A DNA stretch of 64,000 nt from Meconema thalassinum (taxonomy: Eukaryota > Arthropoda > Insecta > Orthoptera > Tettigoniidae), in contig OX336389.2 of NCBI GenBank assembly GCA_946902985.2, forward strand, positions 789,632,979 to 789,696,978, given 5' to 3'. The position numbers were made by a program, and so were the translations under genes. The notes beneath the pieces are model-generated. The model had not been told where the DNA came from and searched no databases. It was given only the letters and a program-made list of their open reading frames with translations. Of this stretch, positions 19,528 to 31,030 are shown piece by piece (position 1 is the first letter of the stretch; each line of letters opens with the position of its first letter).

Positions 19528-20235
19528 TTTACTAAGGCAACACTGAAAATATGGCTTCAAACACCACAAAATTATTCCATAGATAACACTATCTAGAGGT
19601 CACTCCGTATATCTGACTAACACCTTTGGCCTAACTGTCTCCATTTTGTTTTCTTTTGTCATTGATCCCATGGAGGCCATGAATAGGATACGCACTAGTC
19701 TGTCTAGTCTCGGTTTTACCTAGGTCACACAACCGGCCACTATTGTCAGCCATCTTTACGACCGGCAATGTGACGCTTTTGTACTAGACAGCATACTACA
19801 TTGTTACCTAGTCAGCTCACGTGGGGGTTTAGTTCCGAACTGAGTACGAGCTAAGTATAACCCTGCGTGAGACACTGGGAAGGTGGCTCTCAACCCCGAC
19901 ACGGCGCGTCCCGATGGCTGATGGGGAATTTCCTGTAGATATACAGGAAAGGTGCGAATAAGACCTAGTCAAATAAGCACCCGCGGATCAACTGAGGTGA
20001 ATAAAACAATGGCCAACGGCTTCGATGGCAGAGGAGGACCTATGTCTCAATGGAAGCGAGGGCGGAAGAACCAAAATTGAAATCCACTTCGCGTCTGACT
20101 TGGATCGAGCGGCAAAGTGGTCAGCGTCTGCTTACCTAGTAGGTACGGCTGCATAACTCATGTTCCAGGAACTAGCAATCCCTGGTCCTAAACTCCCAGT
20201 GGAAGCACTGGATTAATCCTTGATTACAAGCAGTT

Positions 20236-23200
20236 ATGATTCGTGCGATTAACTACAGAATTACCCCAGGTGGTAACCAATCCACCCGTCCATGGACGGC
20301 AACCAGGTTTTCGGACTCTGGGGGACCTGGGCAACCACGATCAGAGAGAAAGTCGGAATTCTCTGGCAAACTACCATCAAAGACACCCACATACATCGAG
20401 ACCTTCAACATCAACACACTACTAAAACCAGGCAAACTACACACCTTAACATCAGAACTAGATCGACAAAGGATACAGATACTAGCTCTTCAGGAAACAC
20501 GCTTTACAGATGAGAGCACACTAGACTATGGTAACTACCGTATTTTCAAAAGTAAAACGGACAAACGAATAGGAAGAGGTGGCACCCCCCTCTTGGGTAT
20601 GGCATTTGTAGTTCACAAGAGCATAGTTGATTCGATAAAAGAAGTCACTCCCATAAGTAATAGAGTAATGACTATGCGCATACAATGTGCGAACAAAAAA
20701 TACACATTTATTAACGCACATGCCCCCACGAACATTGAAAATAAAAGGGACTTGCAGAAGGTAGAACAGTTCTGGTCTAAACTCGAAAAGATCGTGGCAA
20801 CGGTTCCTAGAGAAGACACAAGGATATTACTAGGTGATTTCAATGCACAGATTGGCAAAGAAAAAGAATACCAAAAGACTGTAGGCAAATACCCAGCTCA
20901 TAAATTCACCAACAAGAATGGCATGAGACTCATTGAACTGTGCCAACAGAACAACTTGAAGATAATGTCCACCTCTCTGAGGAAGCACCCTCGAAAACAG
21001 AAGACTTGGCGATCACCTGTGCAATCTCTTGGAGATTATCAGATCGACCACGTGGCCATCACACATCCTTTACAGAAAGAAATTCATGATGTGAAAGTTC
21101 AAAGAGCAGCCAATATTGAATCCGACCATTATCTAGTGCGAATCAAAGTGAAATTTACCCCGAAAAGAATCCACCCCAAGAAATCTCATCTTCAGAAATT
21201 TGACTCGAAAAAGATAAAGGAAAGTAACATAACAGAGGAATGGGAAAAGGAAAAGGCAAGCACCTGGAAGCAGTTCCATGACAAGATCATCACGAGAGCT
21301 AAAGAGACTATTCCATTGAAGAATAATACGAAACACCCGTGGTGGGATTCTGCATGTGAAGAAGCACTGGAAATGAGAAAGAGAGCTTTTCAGAAATACA
21401 ACAGTAAGAAGTCACTCGAGTCTCAAAAACACTATCTTCAGACCAGGAAGGAAGTGTCAAAAGTAATCAGACAAACTAAGAGGAAACACATGAAGGACCA
21501 ATTGGAATCTATAGATCAAGACTTCCGAGATCACAAAACGCGAGATTTCTACAGGACGTTCGCAGGAAGAATCCGAGGATACACCCCACAGAACTTGTGT
21601 TTCCGAAAACAAGACGGAAACCTCGTGTTGTCCAACCGGGATAATTGTAGTGAACTGGCTCGGTATTTCTCTGAGTTACTCAATTGCGAGGAGCCAACAT
21701 CACGATGGCACAAAGAGACTCCCGTACATGTAAACCCTGAATCTCCACCACCTACTAAAGAAGAAATCCAGAGACACATTTTCAGACTCAAAAGTAACAG
21801 GGCGTCTGGAGAAGATGGCATAGTTGCAGAACTATTAAAGAACATAGGCCCAAATACACTTGAGGAGCTCACACTAATCATCATGGATATCAGGAAAACA
21901 GAAAAGCTACCTGAAGAATGGAAATGTGCACTCATCCATCCGTTATACAAGAAAGGTGACAGAACGGATGTGAATAACTACAGAGGGATTTCTCTCCTTC
22001 AAGTCACCTACAAGATTCTCTCCGCGTGTCTTCTCCAAAGAGTTCAAGAACAGCTTGAACACAAAATTGGTGAATATCAAGCTGGTTTCCGACCTGAGCG
22101 TTCTTGTGTTGAACAAATTTTTAACTTGAAGACGATATTGAAATATAGAGCGACCCGAAGCTCTCCGATCATTTGTAGTTTCGTCGACTTTAAGAAGGCG
22201 TACGATTCGGTCGATCGACAGTCTCTCTTTAACATCTTAGAAGAACTAGGACTTGATCCAAAGACATTAAGACTCATCAAGGAATCCCTCACGGACACGA
22301 AGTCAAAAGTAAAATTTCTGGGTGAATTATCAAAGCCCTTTGCGATTAAGACCGGCGTGCGACAGGGTGACAGATTGTCACCACTGCTCTTCAACCTTGT
22401 TCTAGATCAAGTCATTCGAGAATGGGAGAAGGACTTGAATGCCCAGAAGCTCTGGAAACCCATTCAACTTGGACGAAAGGATGATGACATCAAGGTCAGT
22501 TGTTTAGCTTTCGCAGACGACCTCGCGATACTAGCAGACAGCGATATTTTAGCGATCAAACAGATTGAAGTCCTCAAGGAATGCGCTGAGAAAACTGGGT
22601 TGCAAATCTCATTCGAGAAGACCAAGTTTATTTGCACTAGGTTCGACATCCAGGAACTACACACAAAATACGGGCAAATCAAACGGGTTCCACACTTTCA
22701 ATATCTCGGTGAGATCCTAGAACCAAGAGGATTGGAAAAGGAAGCTCAGAAATTTCGATTACAAAAACTCAAAAGAGCGTATTGGAGAACCCCTGACATC
22801 TATAACAAGAAATGCATGTCCATACATACAAAAATCAAACACTATAATACGGTGATTAAACCTAAACCTTTCTTATTAAGTACCAAGTGAAACCTTGGTA
22901 CTTAATAAGAAAGGTGATCTGGAAAATATCTTGAAGGAGGAAAGAAAGATCGTGAGGAAAATTCTGGGCCCAGAGAAAAGTGAAGAAGGGTATAGACTCA
23001 AATCACGCAAAGCCACGAAAAAACTATCCAACCTCGCCGCAGACATCAGGAAAGGAAGACTGAATTCTATGGACACGTTCACAGACTCTCATCTTCAAGG
23101 TTAACTCACAAGATTTTGACATACTCTGGAAAACTGAAGAACGTATCTTGGATACAAGATGTTAAAAGTGACCTGGAAAAGGCCCGGATAGAAACGTCAG

Positions 23201-23376
23201 AAATACTAGACAGAAATGTCTACCGTCAGAAGATAAATAAATGGGTGGTACAGCCAGAGAATGAAGTCCCCAGAAGATCGGGGACTAAGTGGTCAGAAGA
23301 AAGGAAACTAGCGCACAGTGAAAGAATGAAAGCTATATGGTCTGTTAGAAAGGCGAATCATAAATGTAATGCGTGA
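20236..23376 (+). pseudogene. RTE endonuclease/reverse transcriptase, broken near the C-terminus
   Basis: 884 codons are open from 20236 to 22890. Endonuclease motifs: TFNINTLL, ALQETRF, LLGDFNAQIG, ESDHYLV. RT motifs: SFVDFKKAYDSVDR, GVRQGDRLSPLLFN, LAFADDLAIL. At 22867-22914 a palindrome replaces a conserved stretch and creates a stop; the frame resumes at 22895 as VLNKKGDLENILKEER. A second 1-nt shift occurs near 23065, after which EFYGHVHRLSSSRLT continues to the natural C-terminus at 23376. The protein makes the target nick and copies element RNA. All catalytic residues are visible, so the only damage is C-terminal. Confidence 0.92.
22867..22914. repeat. Perfect 21-bp inverted repeat within RTE ORF
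   Basis: Arms 22867-22887 and 22894-22914 are exact reverse complements around a 6-bp loop (tgaaac). The right arm encodes the expected VLNKKG; the left arm sits where related RTE proteins carry another conserved stretch, so it is the newcomer. Confidence 0.95.
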
Positions 23377-23397
23377 TCCAATAGGGTCCATACGCAC

Positions 23398-23422
23398 ATA
23401 ATAATAATAATAATAATAATAA
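23398..23422. repeat. (AAT)n tail of the RTE LINE
   Basis: About eight units, immediately followed by g and then the cggcagg that starts repeat copy 2. Confidence 0.95.
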
Positions 23423-23438
23423 GCGGCAGGATGGTAAT

Positions 23439-24077
23439 TTATGGTTCAATAGTGTCAGGTCCCACCGTACGCTGGTCGAAAGCGGGTGCTCGTCGCAGGG
23501 GACACTGGGGTCGTAAATGCTTTGTTGAGTTACACGCAAGGCAAGTTCGCATTTGTCCAACATAAACAATCTGTGCACGATACCCTTCAATGGAAATGAA
23601 CGAGGGGATGGCTTCCTTCAAGTCCATGCGCACTGCGCGTATGCCATTCTGCACCCGACATGGGTATTGCGCAGACCATTCTTCATTTCTATGCTCATTG
23701 ACTTTACCATATTTGCTAAGAGTATTTATTATTGAACTGATGGGGACCTCCGGGGAAACATTGAGAATACGAACTGTTTTGATGGCATTGTCGGCAGCAG
23801 TAATGTGCACAGTCCCCATTCGACCATCTGTCAAAGTAATTTTCTGTTGGCCCGCATGTATACTTAACAACCTCTCAAAGAGTACTTGGGAAATTACCTT
23901 TAAATATACGGCGTTGTCCAAATTGTCGAGTTGTATCATCTCGATCTGGTCACCAGTGCCTTTCAAACATGTGGAGATCCATTTGTGCACCTCCCATGCG
24001 CTGGGACTGTTGTCGCGTTCAAAAACACATTTTAAAGTGAGCTTGGGAACAAATTTTGTAACCAAGGTGATTGTCAT
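23439..24077 (-). CDS. LINE ORF1, copy 2
   Basis: 212 aa, the paralogue of 12261-12899 with a few substitutions, for example CLACNSTKHLRPQC at the knuckle and PSAWEVHKW for PIAWEGHKW. It too is intact and lacks a following ORF2. Confidence 0.7.
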   Translation of the reverse strand: MTITLVTKFVPKLTLKCVFERDNSPSAWEVHKWISTCLKGTGDQIEMIQLDNLDNAVYLKVISQVLFERLLSIHAGQQKITLTDGRMGTVHITAADNAIKTVRILNVSPEVPISSIINTLSKYGKVNEHRNEEWSAQYPCRVQNGIRAVRMDLKEAIPSFISIEGYRAQIVYVGQMRTCLACNSTKHLRPQCPLRRAPAFDQRTVGPDTIEP

Positions 24078-24304
24078 TTACTAGTACGAGACGAGATTTA
24101 TGCGAATATGAACTGCTAACAGAACACGGTATTCAGTGGTTCGAGAGCAGATATACGCACAGAAATAGCGAAGCACAGTACCGGTACCTCACGTGAGTCA
24201 GATGCGACCTCGCTTGACGAAGGCTGTCGAGCAACTCCTCTTCAGGCCTAGCGAATATTCCAATTAAACGCACTAGTTGGGTAGGTTTTTGCTAGGAATT
24301 AACC

Positions 24305-27200
24305 TTACCCACAAGGGAAGATGAAGAGAGAAGTTAAGGGAAGTGGGTTTCGGACTGAGGAACAAGTGTGGATAATAGTACGAGAGTCCAACCCCAAACA
24401 AAGACAATGTTTAGAGACGAGTGTCACCACAAAGCCCGTGAAACACCTAAAGTAGGTATGGACCTGGCCGTAGCTAACGGGAAATGCGGCTGGAGATTGG
24501 GCTATGTGCCGGCGAGATTTGATAGTACCTTCCCTTCCAAGCCAAGATTCGGCTACTATGTGGAAGGGTGGTGGTCTGGCAAAGAAAGAAATGATGAGTT
24601 TACTATGTATCCCTTCAAAGGAGTTTGTTTTAAACAAATAATTTGAAGAATGAAACAATTTGAATTAGCCGTGATGTTTTAGTTCTTGAAATTGTAGAAT
24701 TTCTAAGGAGCGACCGAATGTCTCCAGGAAGAGTAGCAATGAGGTAATTATACCTTTGGAAATAATTTTGGTAAGAGCACCAATAGTTGCATTTAGGAAT
24801 GGCTAAGCTTTTATCCAGCATGCGCCGACTAAAAGTTTAGACAATGAGAAAAACTTAAATTTGGAAACCACCATAAGTTGTAGAGAAAAACTCAACAAGC
24901 AGAAAGCTGGCCGAGCGAGCTATACTTGCCTTACTGGCTAGTTAGAATTAGCTATCAAATCAAAAGAGGCTTTAATAAGTTTGTGACTAAGAGTTCTTGC
25001 TCAAATGCAACAAATAGTGGAACCGTTATTAATTTGATTTGTGAGTTTTTTAAATGTAAGCCTATAGGAAGAGTCGGGGAAGACAGGATCTTATCTAATA
25101 GTTATTTTATAGAAAATGATGAAGCAAAAGGATATAGTTTGATTTATTTAACAATGCGCAGAATATGATCAATTTAACAAATGTATAATTTGTTTCTTTG
25201 AACCATTGAGGTCTCAGACCTCCTAAATTATTTAAAGTTTGCACTAGGCAATTGACAATTTTTTGGTTTGGAACCTTTTATAAGCACTAAAATCTGCATA
25301 AGATTTTAAAATGTTGCTAAGATTAACAAATTGAAAATTTAAAGATAATTAACGTAATCAAAGTTAAACAATAGGTCAGGTACAATGTGTGTACTTTAAG
25401 AATTCCTATATGGGCATCTTAAAAGTATGAACAAATAACAGCTTCGAAATTATAACAACAACAAAAAAGAGAGAGAAATTAAATAGAAATTTCTATAACT
25501 TCTTATATTGATGCAGAAATTACTATTATAATTTATACAAATAGGGCAGGTCACTTATTGTGAAACCTGAAGAGAAAAATTCAGAAGTTACTAGCACTTC
25601 TATGTTTAAACAGGATCCTGAGGAAAAATAGGGCAAGTTACCCTTTCTTGAAACCTGGATCAACGAGATTAATGAAAAGTTGAGTACTTAGAACATAAAC
25701 AATTCCTGTACTAGCAAGAAAAGAAAATAGATTAATAGGCAGTTTCTAACTGCTGATATTTAAGCAGAATGAATACGTTATAAATGGAGAAAAGTTGGGA
25801 GGACGCCTATGGTTTGGCGAGGCCTCATTGAAATAAACATAAATTTAAAGATTAACCTAATTTGTTAGTAAAGAGTGGTTGAGGAAGAGGAAATAGGAAC
25901 TTTGTGGAGAAAGTTCTTGGCCTTATTTATTTTTCTCGGATGAGCGCGGCGTGGATGAGAAGTTGAACGAGCACTGGTTTCACTATAGTCTATTGACGTG
26001 GTTGAAAAGTTCACTATTGTAGCACAGAAAGTTTATAGAAAGGAAAGTTATTGCGGTGGTGTAAAATAACTAGTTGCATTTTGGTTTGAGAGAGTCTATT
26101 GCGTTGAAAAATTTGTAGGTTATAGTTGAATGCAGCGGACGAATCCCCACGAAGGAAGACAAATTAGGTGTTGATTAGATGTTCATTAAGAAAATTCCTT
26201 GGTTAGAAAAAGTATTTCCATATGTGAGTGGAAAATACTAGAAGGTTTAGCTTGTAGATGAATTGTTTGGCGTGGAACATTCCAGAACAATCATGACTGT
26301 TGAATTGGGTAAATAAAGTCCAGCGGTGGAACGAGCTAAGTTTTCTATAGACAGTATTTAGTTTAATAAGAATCCCACGGTGTGAGAGCTCATTTTCAGT
26401 TAACATGCACAAAAAATTCTGCATCGTTCTACAAGATTAGCTGTCTTAGATAGACAAAGCCTGACATCGAAAATCCCGCGAAGATTGCAATTGCACAGCA
26501 TTTAGCAACTTCTCTCTGTCTATAGAACGGTATTAAAAGCGTATAGCTAATTAAAAGCGATTAAAATATGAAGAACATTGTACTTAGCTCATTTCTGTGG
26601 TAGGCGATCCAGGCGACCGTTAGTTAAGATCTGGACTTGGCTTCCGATTCAAAAGTTTGTCTCTCGAGGAGAGGAGACGAGCCCTAGATAGGCTCCAACT
26701 GGAGGTCTTGACGACTGAAGCACAAGTGAGTCCAGCTCAACTAAGCGCGGAGGGACCAGGGAAGGAAAAAGAGTGGGGGTAGGAGACAAAGGAATATACA
26801 TAAGAATGACAAACATTACAAAAATTAAGTATCTTGATGAAATGGTCTTCAAAGAGTTGATAGCAGGCGTCACTAGCGAAGCCTGGTGGATGGGATTTTA
26901 GACGAAGTCCTCTTGATCACGGAGATGATAGCTGGCGATAGCGATGAGATCTTATGGCTAGATTGGTAAGGAAGTCCTCTTGTACATGGAAAAATTGAGG
27001 AACTTCAGAGATTCGCTGCTAGATGACGCTGGGTTGATCATGGAAGATATATATCTAGAACAGACTTACAGGTAATATAAGCAAAGTGCATAAACAAAGA
27101 AAAATCAGGAAATCACTGTTGGTGTTTGCGAAAAAGGAAGGAATGAAATAAAGCAAAGAGCAGCAAAAGCTCACTCTCTTTTACCGTGTATTCCAAGGAA
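24305..27200. other. Unassigned AT-rich body of repeat copy 2
   Basis: Counterpart of 13127-16017; no recognised gene. A 92-aa frame at 24368-24646 and an 80-aa frame at 24926-25168 correspond to those of copy 1. Confidence 0.4.
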
Positions 27201-27300
27201 TACACCACTAGTACTGATGCCACATTAACGCAGGTCACCATAAAATTAAATACATGCCCAAGCATACGGGGATGAATGCAACGATGTCGCAAAACCCTAT
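27201..27300 (+). mobile_element. SINE 3' tail fragment, copy 2
   Basis: Counterpart of 16226-16325; the neighbouring site is the empty target of the copy-1 SINE. Confidence 0.6.
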
Positions 27301-27360
27301 ATTAAATTCAAAATTTAGAAAGTTTATTTAACATGATTTAGACTTTTTACGGACAAAGTG

Positions 27361-27416
27361 TTAGTTAGTTAGTTATTGTTGTTTTAAGGGGCGGAACTAC
27401 GAGGTCATCTGCCCCT
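27361..27416 (-). mobile_element. 56-bp truncated SINE/LINE tail, copy 2 only
   Basis: Flanked by acggacaaagtg (27349-27360) and acggacaatgtg (27417-27428), a 12-bp duplication with one mismatch. On the minus strand it reads AGGGGCAGATGACC and ends in (CTAA)n, like the extreme 3' end of a retroposon. Copy 1 has the uninterrupted target. Confidence 0.85.
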
Positions 27417-27690
27417 ACGGACAATGTGTATTCTGCTTTCTAACAACGTTCATTGACGTGATATATGAATTAAATTATGTGCATTTCCTATGATCTCTGG
27501 CTTCCAATATGATTTTAAAGTACAATTCATTTGGTCGTATATGCTTCTAATTTCCAATATACTATGACACGAAACTTTATGATTTTAAAACGCAACTGAA
27601 TAAGAACTAAAAAGTGAGGATAATATCATGTCGAGTATGTCACAATTGTATATTGCCTGATCTCGATCTTGAAAGTTGCTGTTTAGACGT

Positions 27691-28015
27691 AGGAGCTTTG
27701 ACATCGTGGTAATTTTAGCCCCGTGTACTTGGTTGAGTGCAGAATTTGTCTAATAACCAGTTTTATTGTGGTGTCTGTATTTTGTCTGGGAAGGAGACGA
27801 CCATGAACTCTTGTACGAAATCATCCTAGCATTAGCTTACAGTAGAACGGGGGGATTCATGGATAATCACTTCTAGGATGGCTGAGGTAGCTATCGAATC
27901 ACCTCTTTTTAGTCCTCTCTCACGAGACTGAGTGTTCCCCTTCCCAGCACTCTGGCCGGAATTAAATTTCCTACCAGAGTCGGAATCGGACACGGACTTC
28001 AGGGTTGAACCTTAC
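27691..28015 (-). mobile_element. tRNA-derived SINE, full copy at end of repeat 2
   Basis: Minus-strand SINE similar to 58925-59285: 3' tail with ccccgtgtacttggttgag, body with ggataatcacttctaggatg, and toward 28015 ccagcactctggccgg and ggttgaacc resembling the head region. Confidence 0.7.
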
Positions 28016-29170
28016 AGGACCAACATCGAGAATAAGCTTGACTTGTATCATCTACTAGATATTGTTCCTTAAAGGGACAGTACAGCTTAACACCGTTAAA
28101 GTTAACAATTTTAAATTGGTTTTATCTCCGATTTTACCATAAATGAACTAATGAATCTTTTTGCACGAAAACTACCTCATGTGTAAAGTACATGTGCAAT
28201 TTTTAAAATTGTCTTCAGTATAGTTAAACATTTATAAATCAAAAAGCGACTGTCAAGTTAAGTTGTCTTATTTCACCGTTTCCCCGATAAGTGAAACATT
28301 TATTAACCTATTCTTTCTGTGTGTGTTGGAGGTTTCTTTTTAAGGCAACAGCTAGAGTACTGACCTCTTTCAAAACTCTATTATTAAATAAGGTATTTTT
28401 AACGCTTGAATGTATAAGCCTTTCCTTTTTGTACAGTTTTACATAAGCCGGGCCGGCGAGGCCCAGGTATGGACTATAGAAGAAATACTGGTGAGAGGTC
28501 AATATTAATCATACGAATGAAATAGGAATATTTTACTACGTTCATTTAGGTTCTATATTGGAAATTTAAAATTGAAATAAGGAAATAATTGAACCGAATG
28601 TGAAAATATATACGAAAGTGAGATTTTAAAGCACCATCACACAACATGGAACCATGACATCCTCACAAACTATGTTTTTTTCTTCAAGTTTTCTGTCAAC
28701 ATCCATACATCTTGCATCATAAAATGAATTAGTAACTGAATAATATTAAAACATGAGACGGCTCATGTAAATGTGTAGTAAATTAAAATCGAGCTACATT
28801 CTTACTCAACTATAAACAATTGTGGTTGATTGGTTCTATCACTGTTTTTCTTCTGAACTGTGTGAGGAATATTGGGAATTTCACACTAGAGGTCCGAACA
28901 CGTTTACCGTAAATGATTTGTAAATCTCACCCCGGGCCTCGGAGGCCTGGCTTGTGCACTCAAGGATTAATCATGTATCAAAAATCAATAATATTATAAA
29001 TTTGCATATTTGTTTCGTGGAAGTATTTCTTTTTTACAAGCAACCATCCAATCAAGGCTCACAATATTGGTCAGTTTCGTACACCCTATAAATAAGAACA
29101 CGTGAGAAAAAAATCATTGTAATTCAATTTATAATTTCGGTGTTACAAAGGAAACGAAAAATAAACTTTT
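28016..29170. other. Unassigned AT-rich flank
   Basis: No gene, RNA or repeat recognised. It is host or older repeat DNA into which the Gypsy element inserted at GAAAA (29171-29175). Confidence 0.5.
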
Positions 29171-29175
29171 GAAAA

Positions 29176-31017
29176 TGACACGTGGATGACCAGCGTGGAT
29201 GGCGAGACTACTTACCTTTTATTTAGAGGTCCGCCTCGCTTCAGCAACAAAATCACCTCCAGATGACATGTCCCAACAGAAGAGCTCCAAAGGGGTGGAA
29301 GGAAGATGGAGAAGGGGACAACGCACAGCCTATTCTACAGATACCCCCCCAATAACCAACAGAACTGCTGCCGACGAAATAATGCCACAACAGTTGCTTA
29401 AAAATTTAAAATAAAAATGTAATGTTAAAAATTTAACAAAAACACCTCCACCAGAAAACAGAACATGCATCAACCAGCATAATTTACAAAGAAGGCAAGA
29501 GACGCTTAACATGCTTGCTTGCAAAGCCGACAAAAAGAAAAGAATTAAATTAAAATTAAACTGTTAAAGCCCAAAGATTAAAAAAAGAAAATAGAGGCAT
29601 AATTAAATGAGAACGGGCTTGATAATTTACAAGGGAATGCAATACCGATCCGACATGCCGAGGACCAGGCCACGCCATAAAACGAAAAAAAATTAAAATT
29701 AAATGAATAAAATAAAATTGGATCAGAAAATAAATCCAAAATTTGCATGACGGAGAAAAACACAGGAACATTCACCAAAAACACAAGTTTAAACCAACAA
29801 GATTAATAAAAAAATTAAGCTAACACTACAACACGTTTGAGTTTCGCGGTCGGCGCCAAGAGACTGCACTCGAGACCAGAATGCATTTCGGCAAAACAAA
29901 AACAAACATGGCCACTAAAAACAGGAGACCGCATGTCCGATCGAATTACGGCAAACAATTAGCATTATTAAATTTTAAAATCAGCAGAAACAAAGAAAGA
30001 AAACAATTACGTCTAAATACTATTAACATGAGGGTGGAGCATCGGATCGTAAAACAGATTAATAATATGCCAATCCCAAGATTGCCAAAGGAAAAAAAAT
30101 AATAATTTAAAACGTAAAATAAACTAGAAATGTGTCTCCAGAAGGTACGAAGAAAAATAACAAAATTAATATATATCTGAAAACATTATTAAAACATAAA
30201 AAAATTAGGTCTACCAGGCGAAACAAACACAGCATCACAACATACATGCAAGGCCAATATTGGAGCTCCCAAAATAAAATATAAATAAAATAACAACGTG
30301 CCTTAACTTTTCTGTGGAGACACAATGAAAATAAAATAATTAACACATTTTGAATAACATATTATACGGCACTAAATTGCCTGAAAATGGCCTACCCAGC
30401 CATGCGCCGTTTTGGTATCACAAGCACTGGTCTGCATCGAGATGCGATTTTCATTTCGTACTTCTTCACTGCGAAACGATGAAATAATAGCCTGAAGAGC
30501 ACAGGCAATTCCCTTCCATCGTATACCCATATTTTGTAAAAGCTAGGGGCCAATGCCCCCTAGCACACGAAGAGATACTCTGTCACACCAGCTGGCTAGT
30601 TGCTTCTTAGACGACAGACAATGAAGACCACAAGATGGCGGAGAATCGCGCGTCAGCTACCGAACTGCATTCATGTAAATATGTTATTGTCCAATCAAGG
30701 CTTGACACAACAAACAACAATGTGATTATTAAGTAAATAATTTGGCGGTATCATGAATACACAGTCCTTTGTTTCATGACGTAGAATCATAATAGCCTTC
30801 ACATATGATACGAATAGGATGACACCAGAAGGCAGCACAAACACACTCTAGCCGAGAAGAAGGAACCACGTCAAGAAACCCCGAAGTCCGACAGCAGCTG
30901 CCATCTCGTGTTCACAAACGGAACCAAGCGACCAGGCTGTCGTTTCAAAATGTCATGAAGTCACATCCAGGGAAGATACATGTTTGAATACGTTGTGACG
31001 GGCTCTTGCACGTAACA
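29176..31017 (-). repeat. 3' LTR of Gypsy element
   Basis: Starts tgacacgtggatg and ends cgtaaca on the plus strand. It carries aagatggcgg (30632-30641), a YY1-like motif also present in the other LTR. Small ORFs inside (for example 73 aa at 29881-30102) recur in the 5' LTR but have no recognised domain. Confidence 0.97.
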
Positions 31018-31030
31018 GTCTCCCTCCCTT
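31018..31030 (-). promoter_or_regulatory. Polypurine tract
   Basis: On the minus strand AAGGGAGGGAGAC directly precedes the 3' LTR start TGTTACG. This purine run would prime plus-strand DNA synthesis. Confidence 0.85.

Larger units (their letters stand above)
17079..19570 (-). mobile_element. Penelope-like element with inverted terminal repeats
   Basis: A 2.5-kb element with ~785-bp inverted arms (17079-17861 and 18738-19527) around a minus-strand RT thumb/GIY-YIG coding remnant. The 12-bp target duplication attattccatag lies at 17067-17078 and 19571-19582, leaving about 43 extra bp at the right end. Penelope-like elements are retroelements that pair a telomerase-like RT with a GIY-YIG endonuclease, often 5' truncated with LTR-like repeats in inverted order; all of this fits. 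Confidence 0.9.
19822..23422 (+). mobile_element. RTE-clade LINE
   Basis: Plus-strand element with a probable 5' UTR from about 19822 (left limit uncertain), one long ORF encoding endonuclease and RT, a short 3' UTR and an (AAT)n tail at 23398-23422. The single-ORF plan and terminal WSEERK-AHSERMK motif fit the RTE clade. The target duplication is not identifiable because the right edge abuts the 4.5-kb repeat. Confidence 0.85.
23424..27901. repeat. 4.5-kb direct repeat, copy 2
   Basis: Second copy of 12246-16858. It lacks the SINE of copy 1, carries a private 56-bp insertion at 27361-27416, and continues past the shared end into the complete SINE. That continuity suggests copy 2 retains the ancestral right junction. 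Confidence 0.9.

Noticed and set aside
12246..27901. 4.5-kb repeats as LTRs of a giant retrotransposon
   Set aside because: No TG/CA ends or target duplication, one copy ends in the middle of a SINE, and the interior holds unrelated Penelope and RTE elements.
29881..30102. 73-aa frame in both Gypsy LTRs (also 37756-37977)
   Set aside because: LTR copies are near-identical by insertion; the frame is antisense to the element and has no domain.
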